From Thauera sp. (GTDB taxonomy: Bacteria > Pseudomonadota > Gammaproteobacteria > Burkholderiales > Rhodocyclaceae): DNA of 11,483 nt. A program made the position numbers and the translations under genes. The stretch covers positions 1 to 11,483 of the forward strand of contig JAKLLJ010000077.1 of assembly GCA_023150215.1 (NCBI GenBank), given 5' to 3'. The notes under the pieces are model-generated. The model did not search any database and was not told the origin of the DNA. It saw only the letters and a list, made by a program, of their open reading frames with translations. Positions 5,315 through 11,483 of the stretch are shown here, piece by piece (position 1 is the first letter of the stretch; each line of letters begins with the position of its first letter).

Positions 5315-6757
5315 TCACAGCAGGATCAGCGTCGCCAGGCCGAGGAAGATGAAGAAGCCGCCCGAATCGGTGAGCGCAGTGATCATCACCGAGCCGCCGA
5401 GCGCGGGGTCGGCGCCGAGGCGCTGGCGCACCATCGGCACCAGCACGCCGGCGCAGGCCGCCAGCAGCAGGTTCAGGGTCATCGCCCCGGTCATCACCAG
5501 GCCAAGCTCGACGTTGCCGTACAGCCACCACGCCAGCACGCCGAGCAGGCCGCCCCACACCAGGCCGTTGATCAGCGCCACGCCGAGTTCCTTGCGCAGC
5601 AGGCGCGTCATCGCCGACGGCTCGACCTGACCCATCGCGATCGCGCGCACGATCATCGTCACCGTCTGGTTGCCCGAGTTGCCGCCGATGCCGGCAACGA
5701 TCGGCATCAGCGCGGCGAGCGCCACCAGCCGCTCGATCGAGTCCTCGAACAGTCCGATCACGCGCGAGGCCACGAAGGCGGTGACCAGGTTGATCGCCAG
5801 CCAGGCCCAGCGGTTCTTCACCGAGTCCCACACCGAGGCGAAGATGTCCTCCTCCTCGCGCAGGCCGGCGTGACTCAGGATCTCGGCCTCGGACTCCTCG
5901 CGGATGTAGTCCACGACCTCGGCCACCGTCACCCGGCCGATCAGGCGCTTCTCGGTGTCGATCACCGGGGCCGACACCAGGTCGTAGCGCTCGAAGGCCT
6001 GCGCGGCGTCGTCGGCTTCGTCCTCCGGAGTGAAGCTGATCACCGCTTCCTTGCGCATCACGTCGGCGACCAGGGTCTCGGGGTCGTTGATCAGCAGCGA
6101 CTCGAGCGACAGGATACCCTTGAGGTGGTCGTCGCGGTCGATGACGAAGAGCTTGTCGGTGTGGTCGGGCAGCTCGTCGAACAGGCGCAGGTAGCGCAGC
6201 ACCACTTCGAGGGTGACGTCCTCGCGCACCGTCACCATGTCGAAGTCCATCAGCGCGCCGACCGAGTCTTCCGGGTAGGACATCGCCGCGCGCAGCTGCT
6301 CGCGGCCTTCGCTGTCGAGCGACTGGAAAACGTCCTCGATGACCTCGGGCGGCAGGTCGGGCGCGAGGTCGGCGAGTTCGTCGGCGTCGAGCGATTCGGC
6401 GGCGGCCTTCAGCTCGGCCGGCGCCATCGTCTCGATCAGCGACTCGCGCACCGCGTCGGAGACTTCGAGCAGGATCTCGCCGTCGCGCTCGGCCTTCACG
6501 AGGTCCCAGGCGTAGAGACGCTCGGTCAGCGGCAGTGCCTCGAGGACGTAGGCGATGTCGGCCGGGTGCAGGCTCTCGAGCTTGGCGCGCAGCGCGGCCT
6601 CGTGCTGCTTGTGGACGAGGGACTCGACCAGCTGGTGGCGCGGCATGTCCTGGCGATGGACGAGGTCCTCCACCACCTTCTGGCGGGCGAGCAGGTCCTG
6701 CACCTCCTTGAGGTGGTGCTGGACGTCGTCGGGGTGGAGTTCTTCGGGCTTGGTCAT
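5315..6757 (-). CDS. mgtE: Magnesium transporter MgtE
   Basis: Inner-membrane Mg2+ channel gated by cytoplasmic Mg2+. The 480-residue protein has the full family layout: a helical MgtE-N superhelix (about 25-160), two CBS domains (about 165-290, including VTVREDVTLEVVLRYLR and YDLVSAPVIDTEKRLIGRV), a plug-helix region, and five membrane spans (about 320-480). Signature residues are GGNSGNQT (358-365) and the C-terminal TDSGGFFIFLGL, whose Asp464 corresponds to the conserved pore aspartate. Acidic residues in the N and CBS domains fit a Mg2+ sensor. The ATG at 6757 is preferred over an in-frame GTG at 6781; neither has a strong ribosome site. A possible -10 (TAGAAT, minus strand, 6796-6791) would place the transcript start close to the GTG. 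No Mg2+-riboswitch (M-box) is evident. It appears monocistronic. Confidence 0.95.
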   Translation of the reverse strand: MTKPEELHPDDVQHHLKEVQDLLARQKVVEDLVHRQDMPRHQLVESLVHKQHEAALRAKLESLHPADIAYVLEALPLTERLYAWDLVKAERDGEILLEVSDAVRESLIETMAPAELKAAAESLDADELADLAPDLPPEVIEDVFQSLDSEGREQLRAAMSYPEDSVGALMDFDMVTVREDVTLEVVLRYLRLFDELPDHTDKLFVIDRDDHLKGILSLESLLINDPETLVADVMRKEAVISFTPEDEADDAAQAFERYDLVSAPVIDTEKRLIGRVTVAEVVDYIREESEAEILSHAGLREEEDIFASVWDSVKNRWAWLAINLVTAFVASRVIGLFEDSIERLVALAALMPIVAGIGGNSGNQTVTMIVRAIAMGQVEPSAMTRLLRKELGVALINGLVWGGLLGVLAWWLYGNVELGLVMTGAMTLNLLLAACAGVLVPMVRQRLGADPALGGSVMITALTDSGGFFIFLGLATLILL

Positions 6758-6850
6758 CGCGCTGCCGTCGGCGGAAGGCACAAGGCCGGAATTCTACGGA
6801 CTCGCTCCGGCGCACGCGACCCCGATCGTGTGACAGGAAGCGAAATTGAT

Positions 6851-6910
6851 CGCTGGCAGGCGCGACGGATCGGGGGGCGGAAAAGTTTGTGGCTGCCGCC
6901 GCGCCCGCAG
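6851..6910. repeat. Decayed REP-like copies between mtgA and mgtE
   Basis: In the gap between the mtgA stop and the mgtE start, GCTGGCAGGCGCGACGG (about 6851-6867) matches the right half of the type B REP unit at 15 of 17 positions. TTTGTGGCTGCCGCCGCGCCCGCAG (about 6886-6910) resembles a type A unit in reverse orientation with several changes and a gap. Both have lost the GTAG head, so they look like old, degenerating copies. They lie downstream of mtgA and upstream of mgtE, and could form a weak stem at the end of the mtgA transcript. Confidence 0.5.
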
Positions 6911-6941
6911 GCGTTCCATGGCCGTTTGTCCGGCCTGCCCC

Positions 6942-7655
6942 TCACGGCACCTGCGAATGCACCATGCGGCGCTGCACGCGCGCCGCATGGGCGGCCAGGC
7001 GCGGGCCGTACTGGTGCTCGTAGCGGCGTGGGTTGGGCAGCATCACCGCGAGTCGTGCCGCTTCGGCCGGGCTGAGGCTGGCGGCGGGGCGTCCGTAGTA
7101 GTGGCGGGCGGCGGCTTCGGCGCCGAACACACCGTTGCCCCACTCGGCCACGTTCAGATACACCTCGAGGATGCGGCGCTTGTCCCAGGTGGCCTCGATC
7201 ATCAGCGTGATCAGCGCCTCCTGGCCCTTGCGCAGCCACGAGCGCGACGACGACAGGAACAGGTTCTTGGCGAGCTGCTGGCTGATCGTCGAGCCGCCCG
7301 AGGCGATGCGACCGCGCTCGGCATTGCGTTCGAGCGCACGCTCGATGCCTTCCCAGTCGAAGCCGTCGTGATCGAGGAAGCGGTCATCCTCGGCGGCGAC
7401 CACCGCGCGCTTGAGGTGCACCGAGATGCGCTCGTAAGGCACCCACTGCTGGCGCAACCCGGCGTTCGGATCGGTCTGGCGCAGTTCGGCGAGGCGGATG
7501 CGCATGAAGCTGGTGTTGCCGGGATCGAAGCGGCTCCACCACACCACCTGGGTCAGCAGCACCGCCTGCCAGAACAGCGCCAGCAGGAGCGCGATGCCGA
7601 GCCCGCGGCCGAGCCAGCGGAGGGTGCGGCGCAGGGCGGTGGCGGGCGCGGACAT
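6942..7655 (-). CDS. mtgA: Monofunctional biosynthetic peptidoglycan transglycosylase
   Basis: Inner-membrane glycosyltransferase (GT51 family) that polymerises lipid II into glycan strands without a transpeptidase domain. The 237-residue product, normal for MtgA, has one N-terminal membrane anchor (about 16-38) followed by the periplasmic catalytic domain. Motifs in order: AVVAAEDDRFLDHDGFDW (84-101, catalytic Glu89), ASGGSTISQQLAKNLFLS (118-135), and RKGQE (142-146, second catalytic Glu146). Then come EVYLNVAEWGNGVFGAEAAA (164-183) and HYYGRPAASLSPAEAA. The ATG at 7655 is chosen because the anchor follows directly; an upstream extension overlaps aroE and is not family-like. It lies 14 bp after the aroE stop and is likely the last gene of the rnb-tonB-aroE-mtgA unit. 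Its ribosome site is weak, suggesting translational coupling. Confidence 0.95.
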   Translation of the reverse strand: MSAPATALRRTLRWLGRGLGIALLLALFWQAVLLTQVVWWSRFDPGNTSFMRIRLAELRQTDPNAGLRQQWVPYERISVHLKRAVVAAEDDRFLDHDGFDWEGIERALERNAERGRIASGGSTISQQLAKNLFLSSSRSWLRKGQEALITLMIEATWDKRRILEVYLNVAEWGNGVFGAEAAARHYYGRPAASLSPAEAARLAVMLPNPRRYEHQYGPRLAAHAARVQRRMVHSQVP

Positions 7656-7669
7656 GGTGGTGCGCCCGC

Positions 7670-8503
7670 TCAGCCGGCCTCGATCAGGCGGCGCAGCTCG
7701 GCCAGCACCGGCGCGCCGTCCGGGCGCACGCCGCGCCACAGCGCAAAGCTCTCCGCGGCCTGCTCGACCAGCATGCCAAGGCCGTCGGCAACGCGCGTGG
7801 CGCCGTCGTCGAGCGCGGCCTGCATGAAGACCGTGCGGCCACGGCCGTACATCATGTCGTAGGCGAGCGCGCCCTCGGCGTAGAGGCCGGGGGGCAGCGC
7901 CGGCAGCTCGCCGGCAAGGCTGGCCGACGTGGCGTTGATGACGAGGTCGAAGCCTTGTCCGGCGAGCGCGTCGAAGCCGCAGCCGCCGAGGCGGGTGTCG
8001 CCCGCCTGGGGCGCGAAGGCTTGCGCGAGCGTCGCGGCCTTGCTCGACGTGCGGTTGGCGATGGTTAGCACCGCCGGGTGCTGGCCGAGCAGCGGCAGCA
8101 GGGCGCCGAGCGTGGCGCCGCCGGCGCCGACCAGCAGGATGCGGCGACCGCCAAGCGGGCAGCCGAGGTTGACCGTGAGGTCGCGCACCAGGCCGGCGCC
8201 GTCGGTGTTGTCGCCGAGGATGCAGTCATCGGTGAAGGCGAGCGTGTTGACCGCCCCGGCCGCTTCGGCGCGCGCGGTGCATCGCGTGGCAAGTGCGAAC
8301 GCCTCGAGCTTGAACGGCACGGTGACGTTGAGACCGCGCCCGCCCTCGGCACGAAAGCGGGCCAGCGCGTCGGCGAAGCCGTCGAGTGGTGCGAGCACGG
8401 CTTCGTAGCGCATCGCCTGCGCGGTCTGGCGGGCGAAGGCGGCGTGGATCCAGGGTGACTTGCTGTGGGCGATCGGGTTGCCGATGACGGCGTAGCGGTC
8501 CAT
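7670..8503 (-). CDS. aroE: Shikimate dehydrogenase (NADP-dependent)
   Basis: Cytoplasmic enzyme reducing 3-dehydroshikimate to shikimate with NADPH in chorismate and aromatic amino acid synthesis. The 277-residue product is standard AroE length. Visible motifs: YAVIGNPIAHSKSPWIH (4-20, shikimate-binding Ser14 and Ser16), NVTVPFK (59-65, catalytic Lys65), GDNTDGAG (97-104, catalytic Asp101), VGAGGATLGA (125-134, dinucleotide-binding glycine loop), and NRTSSKA (150-156, NADP-phosphate-binding Arg/Ser/Lys). Further on are INATSASL and GLGMLVEQAA (241-250, Gln248). It begins 11 bp after the stop of the TonB-family gene and ends 14 bp before mtgA, so it probably shares their transcript. No clear ribosome site precedes the ATG at 8503, consistent with coupling to the upstream gene. 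Confidence 0.97.
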   Translation of the reverse strand: MDRYAVIGNPIAHSKSPWIHAAFARQTAQAMRYEAVLAPLDGFADALARFRAEGGRGLNVTVPFKLEAFALATRCTARAEAAGAVNTLAFTDDCILGDNTDGAGLVRDLTVNLGCPLGGRRILLVGAGGATLGALLPLLGQHPAVLTIANRTSSKAATLAQAFAPQAGDTRLGGCGFDALAGQGFDLVINATSASLAGELPALPPGLYAEGALAYDMMYGRGRTVFMQAALDDGATRVADGLGMLVEQAAESFALWRGVRPDGAPVLAELRRLIEAG

Positions 8504-8514
8504 GCGGTGCAGTC

Positions 8515-9435
8515 TCAGTTGGCGCGCACCTGGTCGCCGTTGGTGAAGGTCCAGGTACGGGTGATCTCGATCACATCGAAATCCTTGCGGATGTCGGGCG
8601 GGAAGGGGGCATAGGGCGCGGCCATCTTGACGATGCGCATCGCGGCCTCGTCGAGGAGCTTGTGGCCGGAGCTGCGATGCACGCCCACCCTGGCCACCGT
8701 GCCGTCGGCGCGGATCGTCACCGACAGCAGCAGGCTACCGTAGAGGCGGCCGCGCGCCGCCTCGGGGTAATTCAGCGTGCCGATGCGCTCGACCTTCTGC
8801 CGCCAGTCCTCGACGTACTGGGCAAAGCGGTATTCCTGCGCGCGTGCGCCGATGAACTTCTTGCGCGGGCGCTTGGCGAGCTCCTGCAGGTCGCGGTCGA
8901 TCTGGGCCTCGATGCGGGCGACCGCGGCCGCACTGTCGAGCAGGTCGAGTCCGCTGATCGCGCGTGGCGGCTCGGGCGTGGGGGTGGGTTGCTCCACTTT
9001 TTTGGGCGCGGCGGTGACCTTGGCGGGCGCCGTGTCGCGGGTCAGCACCTGCTTCTGCTCGCGCACCGGCTCGGGCGTGCGGCGCTTGGCTTCGACCAGC
9101 GCGTCGCCGTCCTGGCGGTTGGGCTGGGGTGGCAGCGGCGTGCTCGCGCGCACGTCCTGCTCGGTGTTGCCGCCGGCGTCCACATTGGCCTGGGCGAGCA
9201 CCTCGGGCTTTTCCGGCGCCGTCGCGTGACGGGCGTTGACCAGCACCACCTCGAGGCCCTTGTCGCGCGCCGGCTTGCTCTCGGGCAGGCGGAACTGGAT
9301 CAGCAGCAGCAGCCCGTGCACGCAGATCGAGACCACGAAGGCGGCCAGCAGCACGGGGCCGCCTAGACGCTGCAACTGCGCACGCCACCCGCGCGCGCCG
9401 GCGGGAAGGGTCGGGAACGTGGCGGCCAGACGCAT
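8515..9435 (-). CDS. TonB-family energy transducer-like protein
   Basis: Inner-membrane-anchored periplasmic protein with TonB layout, 306 residues. It has a short cytoplasmic N-terminus, one membrane span (about 27-47, including SICVHGLLLLIQF with a His in the helix as in TonB), and a long proline- and charge-rich linker (about 70-160). A helical segment (about 165-190) and a C-terminal TonB domain (about 205-297) follow. The domain shows the NYPEAARGRLYG motif (222-233), VTIRADGTVARV, SSGHKLLDEAAMR, AAPYAPFPP and ITRTWTF. TonB couples the proton gradient via ExbB/ExbD to outer-membrane receptors, but neither ExbB nor ExbD is nearby, so the receptor or partner is unknown. The ATG at 9435 is chosen because it lies seven bases after the ribonuclease stop and yields a normal N-terminus. 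The KKFIGARAQEYRFAQYVEDW stretch before the domain looks conserved in betaproteobacterial relatives, from memory of the family. Confidence 0.88.
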   Translation of the reverse strand: MRLAATFPTLPAGARGWRAQLQRLGGPVLLAAFVVSICVHGLLLLIQFRLPESKPARDKGLEVVLVNARHATAPEKPEVLAQANVDAGGNTEQDVRASTPLPPQPNRQDGDALVEAKRRTPEPVREQKQVLTRDTAPAKVTAAPKKVEQPTPTPEPPRAISGLDLLDSAAAVARIEAQIDRDLQELAKRPRKKFIGARAQEYRFAQYVEDWRQKVERIGTLNYPEAARGRLYGSLLLSVTIRADGTVARVGVHRSSGHKLLDEAAMRIVKMAAPYAPFPPDIRKDFDVIEITRTWTFTNGDQVRAN

Positions 9436-9442
9436 GCGCGCT

Positions 9443-11350
9443 TCAGGCGAAGCCGAATCCGGCAGCGGCCGGCGTCTCGGGATCGGGCTCGGCCAGCGTC
9501 TGGACGAAGCGCGCCTCGACCTCGATGTCGAGCAGGTCGGTATGCTCGACACACAGCTTGACCCGGCTGCCAACCATCTGCAGCGGCATCGACGGCACGC
9601 GGAACACGAGCGGGATCTCGGTGAGCCGCACCACGTTCTCGCGCAGCACGGTGGCCTCGACCTCGCCGCGCCCGTGCTGGCGCAGCCAGCGCAGGCACCA
9701 GTAGCGCTCCATGCCGCGCTGGAACTCGGCGTATTCGGCGTAGGTGAGCTCGAAGTCGCGCATCGCCGCCATCAGTTCGGCCGATCGGGGCGCGAACGCG
9801 GGCTCGCTGCCCTGCAGCACCGCGATGATCTGCCACTGATTGACCAGGTCGACATAACGGCGCAGCGGCGAGCTCGACCACGCGTAGCAATCGACCCCGA
9901 GCCCCTCGTGCGGCGCTGCGACCGTGGTCATGCGCACCTTGCCGCCGCCCTGGGCGCGGTACAGGCCGGGCACGCCGGCGCGGTCGAGGAGTTTGCCCCA
10001 GGTCATGTTGGCGTAGATCATCATCTCCGCCACCAGCTTGTCCATCGGTGAGCCGCGCATCCGGCGGCCGATGCTGACCAGGCCGGGGCCGTCGGCGGTG
10101 TCCTGCGTCCAGTCCACGCTGAAGCCGAAGTCGATGCGATCCTCGTTGCCGGCCGCCTTGCCGCGTCCGGCCTCCATCACGGTGGCAAGGTCCCACAGCA
10201 GGGTCAGCTCGCGCTTCCAGGGAAAATCGGGGCCGCCGTTGTGCACCGTGTCGTCGTTGAATACCGGCTCGATGTCGTGATGGCGCAGGTTGGCGACGAT
10301 CGGCACGATCTCGACGCGGCTTTCCTCGCCGACGATGGCCAGCCCGGACGTCACGTCCAGGTATAGCGACACGGCCGGGCAGTCGCGGCCCTCGGCAAGG
10401 GTGAAGGTCTGCACCACCTCGTCGGGCAGCATGGTGATCTTGTTGCCCGGCATGTACACGGTGGACAGGCGCCGGCGCGCGATCGCGTCCAGCCCCGAGC
10501 CGCGCGCGAAACCGAGCGCGGGTGCGGCGATGTGGATGCCGATCCGCCAGCCGCCGCCGGCACGCGGCGTCACCGAGAAGGCGTCGTCGATCTCGGTGGT
10601 GGAGGCGTCGTCGATCGAGAACGCGGCGACCTCGGCGCGCGGCAGGTCGCCGGGCAGGGTCGCGGCCTCGATGGCAGGGAAGTGAGTGCCTTCGGGGAAG
10701 TGCTCGAACAGGAAGCGGTTGTAGTGGAATTCGTAGCTCGACGCGAGCGCGCCGCAGGCGAGTAGCAGGCGTGCGGCCGACAGCCCGCGGTCCACGCAGG
10801 CGGCCTCGAGGGCCTTGATCTCGGGGCGGTTGCGGTCGGGCCGGTAGAGCGCCTGCGGCAGCATCGCGGCGAGCTCGGGTGGCATGCGGCCGGCGACCAG
10901 CTCGGACCGCATGTGCTCGATCGCGGCGGCCTGCTGGCGCTTTTTCTCGAGGCCGGCGAGCGCGGCCTGCAGGATGTCGGCGGGCGCCTTGCGGAAGCGC
11001 CCGCGGCCCTTGCGATGGAACCAGATCGGTGCCGAATGCAGGCGCAGCAGCACCGCGGCGGATTCGACCGCGGTCGGCGTGCGGCCCTGATATTCGGCGG
11101 CAAAATCGGGGAAGGCGAACTCGTCGTCTCCGCACACTTCCCACAGGAATTCGACGTCGAGCGCCTCGGCCTCGGCATCGGCGCGGGCAAGCAGTTCGGC
11201 GGGCGCGGGCTCGCGGAACTCCATCAGCACATGGGCGCGCTTGAGCTTCACCCGTTTGCCGTGGGTGTTCTCGACCTGCAGCGTGGCGTCGTTATCGGCG
11301 AGGATCGTGCCGGCCTTGAAGGCCCCGTCCTCTTCATACAGCACGAACAT
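9443..11350 (-). CDS. RNB-domain 3'-5' exoribonuclease (RNase II/R superfamily)
   Basis: Cytoplasmic RNase II-family protein expected to degrade single-stranded RNA from the 3' end. The 635-residue product has an N-terminal region unlike classical RNase II cold-shock domains (MFVLYEEDGAFKAGTILADN, then helical/winged-helix-like sequence to about 225). The RNB catalytic domain spans about 240-555, and a short beta-rich S1-like tail covers about 565-615. The active-site strip FSIDDASTTEIDDAF aligns Asp247, Glu253, Asp255 and Asp256 with the four acidic positions of E. coli RNase II (Asp201, 207, 209, 210), so the second is Glu. SSPLRRYVDLVNQ (about 492-504) matches the conserved C-terminal RNB motif with its catalytic Arg. 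YMPGNKITMLPDEVV is also family-typical. It is the first gene of a tight cluster with the TonB-like gene 7 bp downstream. The ATG at 11350 is preferred over 11356 because of ribosome-site spacing. Confidence 0.9.
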   Translation of the reverse strand: MFVLYEEDGAFKAGTILADNDATLQVENTHGKRVKLKRAHVLMEFREPAPAELLARADAEAEALDVEFLWEVCGDDEFAFPDFAAEYQGRTPTAVESAAVLLRLHSAPIWFHRKGRGRFRKAPADILQAALAGLEKKRQQAAAIEHMRSELVAGRMPPELAAMLPQALYRPDRNRPEIKALEAACVDRGLSAARLLLACGALASSYEFHYNRFLFEHFPEGTHFPAIEAATLPGDLPRAEVAAFSIDDASTTEIDDAFSVTPRAGGGWRIGIHIAAPALGFARGSGLDAIARRRLSTVYMPGNKITMLPDEVVQTFTLAEGRDCPAVSLYLDVTSGLAIVGEESRVEIVPIVANLRHHDIEPVFNDDTVHNGGPDFPWKRELTLLWDLATVMEAGRGKAAGNEDRIDFGFSVDWTQDTADGPGLVSIGRRMRGSPMDKLVAEMMIYANMTWGKLLDRAGVPGLYRAQGGGKVRMTTVAAPHEGLGVDCYAWSSSPLRRYVDLVNQWQIIAVLQGSEPAFAPRSAELMAAMRDFELTYAEYAEFQRGMERYWCLRWLRQHGRGEVEATVLRENVVRLTEIPLVFRVPSMPLQMVGSRVKLCVEHTDLLDIEVEARFVQTLAEPDPETPAAAGFGFA

Positions 11351-11356
11351 CGGCAT

Positions 11357-11362
11357 CCGCCT
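11357..11362 (-). promoter_or_regulatory. Ribosome binding site deciding the RNB-protein start
   Basis: Read on the minus strand, AGGCGG ends immediately before the ATG at 11356 but six bases before the in-frame ATG at 11350. Only the second spacing is normal, so translation probably begins MFVLYEEDG rather than MPMFVLYEEDG. Confidence 0.6.
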
Positions 11363-11483
11363 GAAGAAAGCAAGCTCGCTAGTCTACTGGATTCGGGCCG
11401 CAGGCCCTATCGCCGGATGCGGCGGGGCGTGCGTGGCGTCGATGCGGCCGTGGGGCCGGGGCGGGCGCCGCCGCCTGCATTCG
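11363..11483. other. Upstream flank of the RNB-protein gene, no gene recognised
   Basis: About 120 bp of very GC-rich sequence with no recognisable coding segment on either strand. It contains a small perfect hairpin, GGGCC-GCA-GGCCC, at 11395-11407. A weak -10-like TAGACT (minus strand, 11386-11381) lies about 30 bases upstream of the ribonuclease start, without a convincing -35. The promoter of the rnb-tonB-aroE-mtgA unit most likely lies here or just beyond the right edge. Confidence 0.35.

Noticed and set aside
5217..6815. Minus-strand 532-codon frame overlapping mgtE
   Set aside because: Arg-rich out-of-frame reading of mgtE; the MgtE frame has CBS and membrane motifs, this one has none.
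6758..6941. Mg2+-sensing M-box riboswitch upstream of mgtE
   Set aside because: The leader is short and filled with decayed REP sequence; no multi-helix architecture or conserved riboswitch core could be recognised.
9363..11144. Minus-strand 593-codon frame overlapping the RNB gene
   Set aside because: Arg/Ala-rich shadow; the RNB catalytic motif lies in the other frame.
11395..11407. Hairpin GGGCC-GCA-GGCCC as a terminator of an upstream gene
   Set aside because: Only five base pairs, no T-tract on either side, and chance stems like this are common at such GC content.
1..11483. Defence island, toxin-antitoxin, prophage or integrative element
   Set aside because: All genes are metabolic or housekeeping families with uniform composition. 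No integrase, att-like duplication, tRNA or toxin-antitoxin pair is visible.

Overview
The window is very GC-rich, with dense, closely packed genes and high-GC third codon positions. Its gene content suggests a betaproteobacterium, most likely in the Rhodocyclales (Thauera/Azoarcus-like). That placement is an inference from gene order (RNB ribonuclease, TonB-family protein, aroE, mtgA) and base composition; no rRNA or other marker gene is present.

Left third (1-4403): a urate-degradation cluster. Four genes run leftward in the order uraH, puuD, uraD, puuE. puuE runs off the left edge, probably lacking only a few C-terminal codons. Together they would take urate to 5-hydroxyisourate (PuuD, a membrane protein with its own cytochrome c domain), then to OHCU (UraH), S-allantoin (UraD) and allantoate (PuuE). 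A LysR-type regulator is read divergently from uraH. The 179-bp gap between them contains a strikingly AT-rich stretch with an imperfect 9-bp dyad, a good candidate for the shared promoter and operator.

Middle (4404-6941): two leftward single genes, a universal stress protein and the magnesium channel/transporter mgtE. A large imperfect hairpin lies directly after the mgtE stop codon. REP-type palindromic repeats (GTAGGAGCG...GCGAA) sit between lysR and usp as a nearly perfect 70-bp tandem duplication. They also occur as an inverted pair between uraD and puuE, and as decayed copies upstream of mtgA/mgtE. The two sub-types of the repeat differ by a compensatory base-pair swap in the stem.

Right (6942-11356): four leftward genes with gaps of only 7-14 bp, probably one operon: an RNB-domain exoribonuclease, a TonB-family protein, shikimate dehydrogenase (aroE) and monofunctional peptidoglycan glycosyltransferase (mtgA).

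I see no phage, insertion sequence, CRISPR array, tRNA or rRNA. Every gene falls in a recognisable family, and nothing here is convincingly a new biological system. The most interesting material is non-coding: the REP arrangement and the uraH-lysR operator region.
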